64,000 bases of DNA from Gallibacterium genomosp. 1 (lineage in GTDB: Bacteria; Pseudomonadota; Gammaproteobacteria; Enterobacterales; Pasteurellaceae). This document shows, piece after piece, positions 50,206-60,623 of the stretch (its first letter is position 1; each line of letters starts with the position of its first letter). The DNA is taken from the NCBI RefSeq assembly GCF_000771875.1, contig NZ_JPXX01000007.1, forward strand, positions 1-64,000. Direction: 5' to 3'. Below the pieces are notes generated by a model. The model was not told where the DNA came from. It made no database searches and saw only the letters and a list, made by a program, of their open reading frames with translations. Made by a program: the position numbers and the translations under genes.

Positions 50206-50964
50206 ATGTTAAACAATCTGGAATTAGAATCTATTTTAAATCAATTACTTAACAGCACAAAAATTAATGATTATGCCCCGAACGGTTTGCAGATCGAAGG
50301 TAAATCCGCTATCCGTAAAATCGTTACCGGCGTTACCGCTTCACAAGCTTTAATTGACTATGCCGTCAGTGTTAATGCCGATGCCATTTTGGTTCATCAC
50401 GGCTATTTTTGGAAAAATGAAAATCCGTGTATCCGTGGAATGAAAGGCAAAAGAATTAAAACCCTATTACAAAATGAGATCAATCTTTACGCTTATCATC
50501 TGCCGTTGGATATTCACCCTACCTTAGGCAACAATGCGCAGTTAGCAAACTTATTGGGTATCGAGAATTTGCAGCCGCTGGAAGATGTTCCCAACTCTAT
50601 TCCGATGTGGGGAACATTGCCACAAGCGATAAGCGGAGCTGAATTTGCACAACGCATTAATCAGCTTTTAAAGCGTGAATGTTTGCATTGCGCCAATCAA
50701 CCAGAAAAACCGATTCAAAAAATCGGAATTTGTACCGGTGGCGGTCAAGGTTATATCGATTTAGCGGCAAGCAAAGGTTGCGATGCTTTTATCAGCGGTG
50801 AGGTTTCCGAACAGACCGTGCATTCCGCCAGAGAGCAGGATATTCAGTTTTTTGCCGCCGGTCATCACGCCACCGAACGTTACGGCATTAAAGCATTAGG
50901 TGAATGGCTGCAACAACATTATGCGCTCGAAGTGCTATTTAAAGATATTGATAATCCGGCTTGA
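50206..50964 (+). CDS. ybgI: NIF3-like dinuclear metal protein (YbgI)
   Basis: A cytoplasmic protein of the NIF3/YbgI family with a two-metal site. In E. coli a role in cell-wall or nucleotide handling has been suggested, but the exact reaction is not settled. The 252 residues show the metal-binding pieces ILVHHGYFW near residue 65, YAYHLPLDIHP near residue 98 and the final GHHATERYGIKALG near residue 222. It begins 6 bases after cca, so they are likely co-transcribed. Confidence 0.9.
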   Translation: MLNNLELESILNQLLNSTKINDYAPNGLQIEGKSAIRKIVTGVTASQALIDYAVSVNADAILVHHGYFWKNENPCIRGMKGKRIKTLLQNEINLYAYHLPLDIHPTLGNNAQLANLLGIENLQPLEDVPNSIPMWGTLPQAISGAEFAQRINQLLKRECLHCANQPEKPIQKIGICTGGGQGYIDLAASKGCDAFISGEVSEQTVHSAREQDIQFFAAGHHATERYGIKALGEWLQQHYALEVLFKDIDNPA

Positions 50965-51040
50965 TTCGGTCTGATTTGTTCCAATCTTGATTTCTGATAT
51001 AATCCGCTCGTTTTTTGCAATAATAAAGATAGGAAAAATT

Positions 51041-51829
51041 ATGGGATTTTTAACAAATAAACGTATTTTAATTGCCGGTGTGGCAAGCAATCGTTCTATT
51101 GCTTATGGTATTGCACAGGCAATGCACCGCGAAGGCGCAGAATTAGCATTTACTTATCAAAATGACAAATTAAAAGGTCGTGTTGAAGAGTTTGCTAAAG
51201 AATTAGGTTCTTCTATTGTCATTCCTTGCGATGTTGGTACCGATGAAAGCATTGAAAACTGTTTTACCGAATTACACAAACATTGGGATAAATTTGACGG
51301 TTTTGTACACGCGATCGCATTTGCACCGGGCGATCAACTTGACGGCGATTATGTGAATGCGGTAAATCGTGAAGGTTTCCGTATCGCTCACGACATCAGT
51401 GCCTACAGCTTTGTGGCAATGGCGAAAGCGGCGCGCGCAAATCTCAATCCGGGTGCAGCATTGTTGACGCTCTCTTATTTAGGATCTGAACGCGCTATTC
51501 CTAACTATAACGTAATGGGCTTGGCAAAAGCTTCGCTTGAAGCCAACACTCGCTATATGGCATCTGCGTTAGGTAAAGAAGGCGTGCGTGTTAATGCGAT
51601 TTCTGCCGGTCCAATCCGCACATTAGCGGCTTCCGGTATTAAAAACTTCAAGAAAATGTTGGGTCATTTTGAAAATACAGCACCATTACGTCGTACCGTT
51701 ACCATTGAAGATGTTGGTAACACTGCAGCATTCCTTTGCTCCGACTTGGCAGCAGGTATCACCGGTGAAGTGGTTCACGTTGATGCTGGCTTTAGCACCG
51801 TTGCAATGAGTGAATTGGAACTTGCCTAA
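51041..51829 (+). CDS. fabI: Enoyl-[acyl-carrier-protein] reductase FabI
   Basis: FabI does the last, NADH-dependent reduction in each cycle of fatty-acid elongation and is the triclosan target. The 262 residues equal the E. coli enzyme. The altered Rossmann loop [13 protein letters not shown] is near residue 10, and the catalytic Y-x6-K is in [12 protein letters not shown] near 156. The frame opens further upstream at 50987, but AGGAAAA before the ATG at 51041 and the standard N-terminus [11 protein letters not shown] fix the start. Confidence 0.97.
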   Translation: MGFLTNKRILIAGVASNRSIAYGIAQAMHREGAELAFTYQNDKLKGRVEEFAKELGSSIVIPCDVGTDESIENCFTELHKHWDKFDGFVHAIAFAPGDQLDGDYVNAVNREGFRIAHDISAYSFVAMAKAARANLNPGAALLTLSYLGSERAIPNYNVMGLAKASLEANTRYMASALGKEGVRVNAISAGPIRTLAASGIKNFKKMLGHFENTAPLRRTVTIEDVGNTAAFLCSDLAAGITGEVVHVDAGFSTVAMSELELA

Positions 51830-51849
51830 TTTAACACTTACTGACTTTT

Positions 51850-51882
51850 GCTCCGTTAGAACATAACGGAGCAAATTTTTTT
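51850..51882 (+). terminator. Rho-independent terminator of fabI
   Basis: GCTCCGTTA and TAACGGAGC form a 9-base-pair stem with a five-base loop followed by seven T residues, just past the stop codon and before rnb. Confidence 0.92.
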
Positions 51883-51899
51883 CTTAAACTGGACATTTT

Positions 51900-53876
51900 A
51901 TGCTTCTTGATAATCCTCTTCTTAGCCAACTCAAACAACAAATCCGTGACAGCAAACCGCACGTTGAGGGCGTGGTAAAAGCCACTGATAAGGCTTTCGG
52001 TTTTTTAGAATGTGATAAAAAAAGTTATTTTATTCCGCCGCAAGCAATGAAAAAATTGATGCACGGCGACAAAATTAAAGCATTAATCGACACTGTCGGT
52101 GATAAAGAGCAGGCAGAGCCTGACAGTCTGATTGAACCGATGTTAACCCGTTTTATAGCCAGAGTTCGTTTTAACAAAGAGAATAAATTACAACTTTTGG
52201 TTGATCATCCCAATATTAAATTGGCGATTCCTGCCAATCAGCATAAAAAAGTGAAGGAAACACTGAACGCCGGAGATTGGGTTGTCGCTGAATTAAAAAC
52301 GCACCCATTGCGTGATGATCGTTTTTTCTTTGCGCAAGTTACCCAATTTATCTGTCACGCTGATGACCCGAAAACCGCGTGGTGGGTAACGCTTGCCCGT
52401 CATCAACAACCTCGTACCGCAGTTGCCGGTTTAGCGGAATATCCTTTTGAGGAAACAGCGATCCGTCAAGATCTTACCGATCTGAATTTTGTCACCATTG
52501 ACTCGGAAACCACCGAAGATATGGATGATGCATTAACCATCAAACCGATTCTTGAAAATCAGCAGCAAATTGGCTGGAAACTTAGTGTTGCCGTTGCTGA
52601 TCCGACTGCCTATATTCCACTGAATTCACAAATTGAAGCTGATGCGAAACAACGCTGTTTTACTAACTATCTTCCCGGCTTCAACATTCCAATGTTGCCG
52701 CGCGAATTATCGGACGATCTCTGTTCATTGATGGAAAATGAAAAGCGTCCGGCATTGGTATGTGAGATTGAAACTGATATGCAAGGTGCTGTGATTGCCG
52801 AGCCAATTTTTACTTTGGCGTGGATTCGTTCCAAAGCAAAATTGGCATATGATGCGGTTTCCGATTATTTGGAAAATCGTGAAAACAGCTGGCAACCACA
52901 AAATGAAGTGGTTAAAACACAAATCGATTATTTGCATCAATTCAGTTTGGCTAGAATTGAATGGCGTACTAAAAATGCGATTATGTTTAAAGATCGTCCG
53001 GATTATAACTTCATTCTGGATGAGAACGGTGCTGTAGCGGAAATTCGTGCCGATCATCGCCGTATTGCCAACCGTATTGTTGAAGAGTGTATGATTATTG
53101 CCAACAGTTGCGCTGCTAAATTCTTAGCGCAACACCAAGCAGCAGCCATTTTCAATACGCATAGCGGTTTTGACAGCAAATTCTTAAGTGCCGCCAGTGC
53201 TTTTTTACTTAACCATCTGGCAACCGATGATAATAGCGATCAGCTTACGCCACGTTACGCACCCGAACAATTAGCAACGCTGTCGGGTTATTGTGATATG
53301 CAACACGATTTGGATCGTCTTGGCGCAGAATATCTGGAAGCAAGATTACGCCGCTATCTTACTTTTGCAGAATTTAAAGCAGAAGTCGCACCGCATTTCG
53401 GTTTAGGTTTAGCCGAATATGCAACTTGGACATCACCAATTCGTAAATATTGCGATATGGTCAATCACCGTGCGATAAAAGCGATTCTTCAGCAACAAAC
53501 TCCGGCTAAAGTTGAAGACTCAGTATTGGCGCGCTTGCAGGAAGCACGTAAACAAAATCGGATGGTTGAACGTGATATCGCCGACTGGCTTTATTGCATT
53601 TATCTTGCCGACAAAGTAGCTGAAAAGACAATTTATCCGGCACAAATTATTGATATTATGCGTGGTGGTTTACGAGTACAGCTACTTGAAAACGGTGCGA
53701 CGATCTTTGTTCCTATGTCATTAATTCACAACGAAAAAGAAGAAATTGAAGTTAATAGTGATGATATTGCACTTTATATTAAGGGCGAACGTCGCTATCA
53801 ACTTACCGATAAACTCAATATTCAATTAACTGAAGTGAATTTAGACACCAGAAGTATTATCGGACAACCGGTCTAA
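51900..53876 (+). CDS. rnb: Exoribonuclease II
   Basis: RNase II degrades single-stranded RNA 3' to 5' in the cytoplasm. The 658-residue protein has two N-terminal cold-shock domains (to about 180), the catalytic RNB domain with the aspartate cluster in DSETTEDMDDALTI near residue 200, and a C-terminal S1 domain (about 570-650). The conserved arginine segment WTSPIRKYCDMVNHRAI is near residue 510. It starts soon after the fabI terminator, so it probably has its own promoter there. Confidence 0.97.
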   Translation: MLLDNPLLSQLKQQIRDSKPHVEGVVKATDKAFGFLECDKKSYFIPPQAMKKLMHGDKIKALIDTVGDKEQAEPDSLIEPMLTRFIARVRFNKENKLQLLVDHPNIKLAIPANQHKKVKETLNAGDWVVAELKTHPLRDDRFFFAQVTQFICHADDPKTAWWVTLARHQQPRTAVAGLAEYPFEETAIRQDLTDLNFVTIDSETTEDMDDALTIKPILENQQQIGWKLSVAVADPTAYIPLNSQIEADAKQRCFTNYLPGFNIPMLPRELSDDLCSLMENEKRPALVCEIETDMQGAVIAEPIFTLAWIRSKAKLAYDAVSDYLENRENSWQPQNEVVKTQIDYLHQFSLARIEWRTKNAIMFKDRPDYNFILDENGAVAEIRADHRRIANRIVEECMIIANSCAAKFLAQHQAAAIFNTHSGFDSKFLSAASAFLLNHLATDDNSDQLTPRYAPEQLATLSGYCDMQHDLDRLGAEYLEARLRRYLTFAEFKAEVAPHFGLGLAEYATWTSPIRKYCDMVNHRAIKAILQQQTPAKVEDSVLARLQEARKQNRMVERDIADWLYCIYLADKVAEKTIYPAQIIDIMRGGLRVQLLENGATIFVPMSLIHNEKEEIEVNSDDIALYIKGERRYQLTDKLNIQLTEVNLDTRSIIGQPV

Positions 53877-53881
53877 GCAAC

Positions 53882-53905
53882 TATAATCGACTATATAATC
53901 GACTA
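53882..53905. repeat. Two tandem copies of a 12-base unit
   Basis: TATAATCGACTA occurs twice in direct succession just past the rnb stop codon and before the terminator hairpin. Both copies are identical. It could be a replication-slippage product. Confidence 0.9.
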
Positions 53906-53936
53906 AAAGTATATGTACACAACGTGCATATACTTT
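53906..53936. terminator. Convergent terminator between rnb and yvcK
   Basis: AAAGTATATG and CATATACTTT form a 10-base-pair AT-rich stem around an 11-base loop. It overlaps the last codon of the opposing yvcK gene. Flanking A and T residues suit both directions, though the stem is weak. Confidence 0.7.
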
Positions 53937-54885
53937 ATTCCTCAAACCGTTTCTGTTGAATTCTTACCATTTCCAGCATATCTTCCAATGCCATACTTAA
54001 TAAGGCTCTATCGTGGCGATAACTGATATCATCGGCATTCAATTTGCGGCTTAAAATACAATATTGTCGGCGAAAATCACTTGGTAATGAAAGATCGGCA
54101 TCAGTAATAATGCCATCAATCACTTTACTACCAATATAATTATGAATCCAATCAATGCGTTGTACTAAATTTAATTGTGCTGACGGACTAAGCTCCAAGC
54201 CGAGATTATCAATAAAAATTTTTACTGCCGTACTCTGTTGCAATGCTGTTTTAATTTCCGACAACAACAACGGCGGTATAATGCTGGTAAAGAAACTACC
54301 CGGCCCCAATAGAATAACTTCAGCACGATTAATCGCGGTTACCGCCTCCTCCGTTGCCGCCACATCAGGTTCAATACTTAACTGCAGCGGAATCGCATCC
54401 AGTTTATCTACATTGACTTCACCGACCACTTTTTCACCGTTTGCCAGCTGCGCCGCTAAATGCGCCGGCTGTTCCGACATTGGAATAATAAAAGGCTCAA
54501 CGTGAAGCAGTTCACGGATCAAATTTACGGCATCTAACGGTCTTACCTTAATATTTTCCAATGCTTTTAACATTAAATTGCCTAAATTATGCCCGGCAAG
54601 CTCGCCTTCGCCCTCAAAACGGTATTCAAACAGTTCTGAAGCCGTGGTCGGCGTGGTGATAATCTGATTAAGACAATTACGCAAATCACCCCAAGCAATG
54701 CCGCCGAATTGCAATCGAATACGTCCTGTTGACCCACCGTTATCGGTAGTTGTTACAATTCCGGTCAAACGAGAACGCATAAAACTTAGAGCGGACATTA
54801 CTCTTCCCAAGCCGTGTCCGCCGCCGATCGCAACAATATGTTTTGTTTGATTTAGATTTGGCGTAACAATTGATGAAAACGTCAT
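53935..54885 (-). CDS. yvcK: YvcK/CofD-like gluconeogenesis factor (YbhK)
   Basis: A CofD-superfamily UDP-sugar-binding protein. In Bacillus the homologue is needed for growth on gluconeogenic carbon and for cell shape. The 316 residues show the nucleotide loop VAIGGGHGLGRVMSAL near residue 18, TTDNGGSTGRIR near residue 46, and AGHNLGNLML near residue 97. tdk lies 19 bases upstream on the same strand. Its enzymatic function, if any, is not known. Confidence 0.9.
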   Translation of the reverse strand: MTFSSIVTPNLNQTKHIVAIGGGHGLGRVMSALSFMRSRLTGIVTTTDNGGSTGRIRLQFGGIAWGDLRNCLNQIITTPTTASELFEYRFEGEGELAGHNLGNLMLKALENIKVRPLDAVNLIRELLHVEPFIIPMSEQPAHLAAQLANGEKVVGEVNVDKLDAIPLQLSIEPDVAATEEAVTAINRAEVILLGPGSFFTSIIPPLLLSEIKTALQQSTAVKIFIDNLGLELSPSAQLNLVQRIDWIHNYIGSKVIDGIITDADLSLPSDFRRQYCILSRKLNADDISYRHDRALLSMALEDMLEMVRIQQKRFEE

Positions 54886-54904
54886 AACAAAATCCTGTTA
54901 GAAA

Positions 54905-55483
54905 TTAACAACCCATTTTTTCTTTATAATGACGGCGACAAACTGACAAATAATGATCATTACCACCAATTTGAATCTGATGTCCCTCTTTGATCACTTC
55001 GCCCTGCTCGTTTAAGCGTAATACAAAATTGGCTTTACGACCACAATAACAAATAGTTTTCAGTTCTTCCAGTTGATCCGCCCACGCTAACAAATAACGA
55101 CTTCCCTCAAATAGCTCCGCCTGAAAATCAGTTCTTAAGCCGTAACATAACACTGGAATATTTAATTTATCAACCACTTCACTAAGCTGATAGACTTGAG
55201 CTTTAGTTAAAAACTGAGCCTCATCTACTAAAATACAATCGAGGTGTTGCTGTTGATTAACACTTTCAATTTCTACGAATAAATTCGTTTGGTGCTCAAA
55301 TAGCTGTGCCTTCTCTTCAATTCCGATACGAGAAGTCACTTTACCAACACCATAACGATTATCGATCGCTGCGGTATAAACCAAGGTATTCATTCCCCGT
55401 TCACGATAATTATAAGAAGATTGCAATAAAGTAGTTGATTTTCCTGCATTCATTGAAGAGTAATAAAAATAGAGTTTTGCCAT
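54905..55483 (-). CDS. tdk: Thymidine kinase
   Basis: Tdk salvages thymidine to TMP. The 192 residues are typical of the tetrameric type II enzyme. The P-loop [13 protein letters not shown] is near residue 9, the catalytic glutamate is in LVDEAQFL near residue 87, and the zinc ligands include CYCG near residue 145 and CRRHY near residue 183. It leads a two-gene unit with yvcK and diverges from dapF. Confidence 0.97.
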   Translation of the reverse strand: MAKLYFYYSSMNAGKSTTLLQSSYNYRERGMNTLVYTAAIDNRYGVGKVTSRIGIEEKAQLFEHQTNLFVEIESVNQQQHLDCILVDEAQFLTKAQVYQLSEVVDKLNIPVLCYGLRTDFQAELFEGSRYLLAWADQLEELKTICYCGRKANFVLRLNEQGEVIKEGHQIQIGGNDHYLSVCRRHYKEKMGC

Positions 55484-55632
55484 AACTAAAATCCATTATT
55501 TTTTTGCACATTAGTATAGCGTATTAAGCCTCAATAAACAGCTTTACCAATGGATTTGATAATTGATCCGCTTAGACTTTATCAACCGAACTCTCTATAA
55601 TAATCACATTAAATTTTAAGCTAGAGGTAAAT

Positions 55633-56457
55633 ATGCAGTTTTCTAAAATGCACGGCTTAGGCAACGATTTTATGGTCGTTGATGGCATTACACAGAGCGT
55701 CTATTTTTCTGAAGATGTTATCCGTCGTTTAGCAGATCGAAATCGTGGGATTGGTTTTGATCAACTATTACTAGTAGAACCACCTTACGATCCGGAATTA
55801 GATTTCCATTATCGGATTTTCAATGCAGATGGCAGCGAAGTGGAGCAGTGCGGTAACGGTGCCAGATGCTTTGCCCGTTTTGTTCGTCTTAAAGGCTTAA
55901 CCAATAAAAAAGAGATTAATGTCAGTACAGCAAAAGGTAAAATCATTTTAATAGTCAATGATGATGAAACAGTGCGTGTTAATATGGGTGAGCCAATTTG
56001 GGAGCCGGCAAAAGTGCCTTTTATTGCCAACAAATTTGAGAAGAACTACATTTTACGCACCGATATTCAAACTGTACTTTGTGGTGTCGTTTCAATGGGT
56101 AATCCACACTGTGTGTTGCAAGTTGAAGACGTGAAAACCGCCAATGTTGAGCAACTTGGACCTTTGCTTGAACATCACGAACGTTTTCCAGCTCGTGCCA
56201 ATATCAGTTTTATGCAGGTGCTTAACCGTAAACAAATTAAATTACGCGTTTTTGAACGTGGTGCTGGCGAAACTCAGGCTTGCGGAACCGGTGCTTGTGC
56301 GGCGGTGGCGGTCGGTATTATGCAAGGGCTGCTCGACAATCAAGTCGAAGTCGAATTACCGGGAGGAAAACTTACTATTGAATGGCAAGGTGTTGGTTAT
56401 CCACTCTATATGACTGGTGATGCAACTTTTGTTTACGACGGCAATATTCAGCTTTAA
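55633..56457 (+). CDS. dapF: Diaminopimelate epimerase
   Basis: DapF converts LL- to meso-diaminopimelate for lysine and peptidoglycan. The 274 residues match the family. The two catalytic cysteines are in EQCGNGARC near residue 73 and QACGTGACA near residue 217, and the N-terminus has [16 protein letters not shown]. It heads dapF-DUF484-xerC-yigB, the same order as in E. coli. Confidence 0.97.
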   Translation: MQFSKMHGLGNDFMVVDGITQSVYFSEDVIRRLADRNRGIGFDQLLLVEPPYDPELDFHYRIFNADGSEVEQCGNGARCFARFVRLKGLTNKKEINVSTAKGKIILIVNDDETVRVNMGEPIWEPAKVPFIANKFEKNYILRTDIQTVLCGVVSMGNPHCVLQVEDVKTANVEQLGPLLEHHERFPARANISFMQVLNRKQIKLRVFERGAGETQACGTGACAAVAVGIMQGLLDNQVEVELPGGKLTIEWQGVGYPLYMTGDATFVYDGNIQL

Positions 56458-56466
56458 GGGGAAATT

Positions 56467-57159
56467 ATGAGTGAAATCAATGCTGATTTTGAGCAACAAA
56501 TTCACGATTATTTAAATGATCATTCCGACTTTTTCGCTCGTCATTTGTTATTATTGGATAAAATGCAAATTCCTCATCAACGTAAAGGGATGATTTCCTT
56601 AGTGGAAGCACAATTGGGGCGGCAACGTGAAAAAATCGCAACACTAGAGCAACAGCTCTATCAAATTGGCAATACCGTACAGCAGAATGAAGAGCTTTTT
56701 TTTAGTTTGTTGCCTTTGCAAAAATTACTATTACAAGCAGGTAATTTTACAAAAGCCAATCAAAATCTTAACCAATGGGCAAAAGCATTAGAATTAAAAA
56801 GTGCAAAAATTTTATTACTCAAAGATGTTTGGGAAGAACAAAATGAGATTAAAGCGCAATATTGGATCGATAGAAAAGCTTTTGAAATCATTCGATTAGA
56901 ACGTTTCGGTTTGCAATCTTTTTATCTCGGAAAACTTACTAATCGAGAAAAATCATTGTTATTTTTACCTGAAGAACTGACTGTCGGTTCCGTTGCTCTC
57001 TGTTTATTAAAACAGAATCATCAACCTTATCATTCGGTATTAGTGTTTAGCTCACATAATGAAGATCACTTCTATCGTAGTCAAAAAACTGATTTTTTAG
57101 AAACCATTGTTGATTTAATTGAACCATTAATCGAACAATGGTTAACAAAGAAAGCATAG
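56467..57159 (+). CDS. DUF484 family protein
   Basis: A 230-residue cytoplasmic protein of the DUF484 family. The family start is visible ([12 protein letters not shown] near residue 15, then [16 protein letters not shown] near residue 40), followed by a coiled-coil stretch and a GAF-like domain (about 85-225). No function is established. It is 9 bases after dapF and 2 before xerC, in the conserved cluster, so it is probably co-transcribed with the recombinase. Confidence 0.88.
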   Translation: MSEINADFEQQIHDYLNDHSDFFARHLLLLDKMQIPHQRKGMISLVEAQLGRQREKIATLEQQLYQIGNTVQQNEELFFSLLPLQKLLLQAGNFTKANQNLNQWAKALELKSAKILLLKDVWEEQNEIKAQYWIDRKAFEIIRLERFGLQSFYLGKLTNREKSLLFLPEELTVGSVALCLLKQNHQPYHSVLVFSSHNEDHFYRSQKTDFLETIVDLIEPLIEQWLTKKA

Positions 57160-57161
57160 TT

Positions 57162-58052
57162 ATGTTACAAGATTGGTTAGAAAAATATTGGGATTATCTG
57201 CGTATTGAACGTCAGCTAAGTGCGAAAACGTTGCAAAGTTACCAACAACAAATTGTTGCTTGTGTTGAATTATTAACTAATGAAGGCATTACTGATTGGC
57301 GACAAGTGGACGGGAGCGTGATTAGATTTATCCTGACACAAGGGAAAAAATCAGGTTTGCACGAACATAGTTTGGCGTTACGTCTTTCCAGTCTGCGCGG
57401 TTTCTTTCAATTTTTATTACGCAATCAACAAATTAAGGTCAACCCAACTGATGGAATTTCCGCCCCAAAGGCTGGCAAACGACTACCCAAAAGTATTGAT
57501 GCAGAATCTATTTCTCAATTACTTGATATAAAAAGTAAAGATCCACTTTCACTGCGTGATAAAGCTATTATGGAATTGATGTACAGTTCTGGTTTACGTC
57601 TTTCCGAATTAAGAGGACTCAATTTGGAAGACATTAATTTTAAAGCGAGAGAATTAAAAGTTTTAGGTAAAGGTAACAAAGAGCGTATTTTGCCATTTGG
57701 GCGTTATGCCGCTGGTGCGTTACATCAATGGTTGGAGGTAAGATTACAATTCAATCCTCAAGATAATGCCTTGTTTATCAGCCATTTAGGGCATCGCCTC
57801 ACCAGCTCTGCCATTCAACAACGCCTTGAACAATGGGGCATTAAACAAGGATTAAATGCCCATTTAAATCCGCATAAATTGCGCCACTCTTTCGCCACTC
57901 ATATGTTGGAAGCCAGTTCGGATTTACGCGCCGTGCAAGAGTTGTTAGGACACGAAAACCTCTCCACCACCCAAATTTATACACACCTTAATTTTCAACA
58001 CTTAGCGCAAGTTTATGATTCCGCACATCCTCGTGCAAAACGGAAAAAATAG
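57162..58052 (+). CDS. xerC: Tyrosine recombinase XerC
   Basis: XerC acts with XerD at dif to resolve chromosome dimers. The 296-residue protein has the N-terminal SAM-like domain and a catalytic domain with the R-K-H-R-H-Y set: [11 protein letters not shown] near residue 144, [13 protein letters not shown] near 241, [15 protein letters not shown] near residue 266. The start at 57162 gives the family length; an upstream in-frame start lies inside DUF484. No dif-like site was recognised in this window. Confidence 0.96.
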   Translation: MLQDWLEKYWDYLRIERQLSAKTLQSYQQQIVACVELLTNEGITDWRQVDGSVIRFILTQGKKSGLHEHSLALRLSSLRGFFQFLLRNQQIKVNPTDGISAPKAGKRLPKSIDAESISQLLDIKSKDPLSLRDKAIMELMYSSGLRLSELRGLNLEDINFKARELKVLGKGNKERILPFGRYAAGALHQWLEVRLQFNPQDNALFISHLGHRLTSSAIQQRLEQWGIKQGLNAHLNPHKLRHSFATHMLEASSDLRAVQELLGHENLSTTQIYTHLNFQHLAQVYDSAHPRAKRKK

Positions 58053-58060
58053 GAATAGTT

Positions 58061-58771
58061 ATGTTGCATTTTTACCGCCAATTACAACCAATTAGAGTGA
58101 TAACTTTCGATTTAGATGACACTTTATACGATAACTATTTTGTGATCAGAGCAGCAGAACAAGCATTTCTTGATTGCCTGCAACAACTGGCATCAATTGA
58201 TATCAATAATTGGCAAAATTATAAACAACAACTTTTTCAACAAGATCCAATTCGCTATGAAGATGTAATTGTATGGCGAGAAACCGCAGCAACACATCTA
58301 CTTCAAGCTCAAGGCATAAAAGACGCTGATATTGAAAACATTATTCAACAAAGTATGCAATTGTTTATCGAATGGCGACATAAAATTAATGTTCCGACAC
58401 AAAATCGTCAATTTTTAACAGAACTTGCCAAACATTACCCTCTCGTTGCCATTAGCAACGGCAATGTTTATCCACCTAAAATTGGCTTGGATCAATTTCA
58501 ACTGATTTTACGTGGTGGTGAACACGGAAGAGCTAAACCCCATCCAGATCTTTTCCAACAAACAGCTCATCATTTTCAATGCTCGATGCAACAAATATTA
58601 CACGTTGGCGATAACCTTGTTACCGATGTTCAAGGAGCAATTGAAAGCGGTTGCCAAGCGGTATGGATTAACAGCCAACAACAATCATTATTTGATTTTC
58701 CAGAAGCGACAACTCTGCCTACACTTTCTGTTAAAAATGTAACCGACCTTACATTTTTGTTTAAAACTTAA
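58061..58771 (+). CDS. yigB: HAD-superfamily phosphatase YigB
   Basis: The 236-residue protein is a haloacid dehalogenase-like hydrolase; E. coli YigB dephosphorylates FMN. The nucleophile motif is VITFDLDDTLYDN near residue 15, the second is LVAISNGN near residue 127, the lysine is in GRAKPHPDLF near residue 150, and the acidic end is HVGDNLVTDVQGA near residue 182. It ends the dapF-DUF484-xerC-yigB cluster, 8 bases after xerC. Confidence 0.92.
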   Translation: MLHFYRQLQPIRVITFDLDDTLYDNYFVIRAAEQAFLDCLQQLASIDINNWQNYKQQLFQQDPIRYEDVIVWRETAATHLLQAQGIKDADIENIIQQSMQLFIEWRHKINVPTQNRQFLTELAKHYPLVAISNGNVYPPKIGLDQFQLILRGGEHGRAKPHPDLFQQTAHHFQCSMQQILHVGDNLVTDVQGAIESGCQAVWINSQQQSLFDFPEATTLPTLSVKNVTDLTFLFKT

Positions 58772-58902
58772 CCTAAAATTGATATTGGTAAACTTTTTTT
58801 GAAATTTTATTAATTTTTTTAAAATTTCTGTTGCGATCTTTTACGCTTTCATTATGATTACCCCAGTTTAGTTATCTTTCCAACAATTTTTATGAGGTTT
58901 TT

Positions 58903-60231
58903 ATGCTATATGCTGAATTTATTCTGTTGCTGTTCTTCCTCTATGTCGGCAGCCGTTTTGGTGGCGTCGGGCTAGGAGTCGTTTCCGGTATCGGTCTTTT
59001 AGTCGAAGTCTTTATTCTACGTATGCCGCCGTCTTCCCCGCCAATTGATGTAATGTTAATTATTATAGCTGTTGTAACCTGTGCTTCCGTGCTTGAAGCC
59101 GCCGGCGGTTTAAAATATATGTTACAGATTGCGGAACGTATTCTTCGCAGTAATCCTAAACGTGTAACTATTCTTGGTCCAATGGTTACCTATTTTATGA
59201 CAGTGATTTTGGGAACGGGGCACGCTGTTTATACTATTATGCCGATTATAGGCGATATTGCCTTGAAAAACGGAATCCGTCCGGAACGTCCTATGGCAGC
59301 GGCATCCGTTTCTTCACAAATTGGAATTACCGCCAGCCCAATTTCCGCAGCAGTAGTTTACTATTTAGGGCAAATCTCAGAACTCCCAGGATTCTCTCAC
59401 ATTACATTATTAACCATCGTATCTATCACTATCCCAGCAACTTTTTGTGGAGTGTTGGCACTTTCACTTTATAGCTTACGCCGTGGTAAAGAGTTAAAAG
59501 ATGATCCAGAATATCAACGTCGTTTGCAAGATCCAGAATGGAGAAAATTAATTCAAAGTACTACCAGTACCAGTTTAAATGAAACATTGCCGGCTTCAGC
59601 AAAAAATTCCGTATTGTTATTCCTTTTTGCCTTAGTTTGTATCGTAATCGTGGCAATGATTCCAGCAATCCGTACTATCGGAGAATCAAAAGCGATTTCA
59701 ATGGGTGTCATCATTCAAATGATGATGCTAGCTTTCGCCGGTGTAATTCTGCTTCTAACTAAAACTGATCCTAAGAAAGTACCAAACGGCGTAGTGTTTA
59801 AATCAGGTATGGTAGCAGCAATTGCTATTTATGGTATCGCGTGGATGAGTGACACCTATTTCACTTATGCAATGCCTTCTTTCAAAGCCGGTATCACCGA
59901 AATGATTCAGGCTTATCCGTGGACATTCGCATTTGCACTCTTCGCTGTATCCGTTGTTATCAACAGCCAAGCTGCAACCGGAAGAATGTTATTACCGGTA
60001 GGTATCGCCATGGGATTGCCAGCTCCGTTATTGGTGGGTTTACTTCCTGCAACCTATGGTTACTTCTTTATCCCTAACTACCCATCAGACATCGCAACCG
60101 TCAATTTTGACGTATCCGGTACAACCAAAATCGGTAAATACTATTTCAACCACAGCTTTATGATGCCGGGTCTAATCGGTGTAGTTGTCGGATGTGTGGT
60201 TGGTATCAGTTTAGCCAATGTATTGATGTAA
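58903..60231 (+). CDS. dcuB: Anaerobic C4-dicarboxylate transporter DcuB
   Basis: DcuB exchanges fumarate or malate for succinate during fumarate respiration. The 442 residues form about 12 hydrophobic segments with family features: the PPIDVMLIIIAVVTCASVLE helix near 46, the ILGTGHAVYTIMPII segment near residue 104 and SSQIGITASPISAAV near residue 140. It stands alone between yigB and a terminator. DcuB is usually FNR-activated; I see only a weak half-site upstream. DcuA is the close alternative. Confidence 0.93.
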   Translation: MLYAEFILLLFFLYVGSRFGGVGLGVVSGIGLLVEVFILRMPPSSPPIDVMLIIIAVVTCASVLEAAGGLKYMLQIAERILRSNPKRVTILGPMVTYFMTVILGTGHAVYTIMPIIGDIALKNGIRPERPMAAASVSSQIGITASPISAAVVYYLGQISELPGFSHITLLTIVSITIPATFCGVLALSLYSLRRGKELKDDPEYQRRLQDPEWRKLIQSTTSTSLNETLPASAKNSVLLFLFALVCIVIVAMIPAIRTIGESKAISMGVIIQMMMLAFAGVILLLTKTDPKKVPNGVVFKSGMVAAIAIYGIAWMSDTYFTYAMPSFKAGITEMIQAYPWTFAFALFAVSVVINSQAATGRMLLPVGIAMGLPAPLLVGLLPATYGYFFIPNYPSDIATVNFDVSGTTKIGKYYFNHSFMMPGLIGVVVGCVVGISLANVLM

Positions 60232-60252
60232 TTCTTCTCTTCTACAAAAATA

Positions 60253-60278
60253 ACAAGACCGCTCTAAGGCGGTCTTGT
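60253..60278. terminator. Rho-independent terminator of dcuB
   Basis: ACAAGACCGC and GCGGTCTTGT form a 10-base-pair stem with a six-base loop, followed by a short T tract, about 20 bases after the stop codon. Confidence 0.85.
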
Positions 60279-60324
60279 TTCGTCTAGCTGTTAAACAATT
60301 AAATTTTGTAAAATACAAAAATCA

Positions 60325-60621
60325 TTAGAACACTTTCTTAAAAGGTTTTACGATCACATCACCGTAAACACCTGCCTCTACATAAGGATCTTGTGCCGCC
60401 CAATTTTGTGCTTCTGCCAAAGAAGAAAATTCAGCAATAACTGTTGAACCAGTAAATCCGGCTGTCCCCGGATTTTCATCATCAATTGCTGGGTTCGGGC
60501 CAGCAGTTAATAAACGTCCTTGTTGTTGCAATGCAGATAAACGAGCGAGATGTTTTTCACGCACTGCTAAACGTTGTTCTAAAGTGTCGGGTAAATCTTG
60601 GGCAAAAATCACATAGTACAT
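60325..60621 (-). CDS. yciI: YciI-like protein
   Basis: A 98-residue ferredoxin-like-fold protein of the YCII family. A histidine-aspartate pair is expected at its pocket; the histidine is in REKHLARL near residue 26 and the aspartate is in [12 protein letters not shown] near residue 78. Its function is not known. It is 2 bases after yciA at the end of the yci cluster. Confidence 0.92.
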   Translation of the reverse strand: MYYVIFAQDLPDTLEQRLAVREKHLARLSALQQQGRLLTAGPNPAIDDENPGTAGFTGSTVIAEFSSLAEAQNWAAQDPYVEAGVYGDVIVKPFKKVF

Positions 60622-60623
60622 AA

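Noticed and set aside
58783-58800. FNR-like half-site (TTGAT) upstream of dcuB
   Set aside because: Only one half matches; the other half (GTAAA) fits ATCAA poorly, so I do not call an FNR box.
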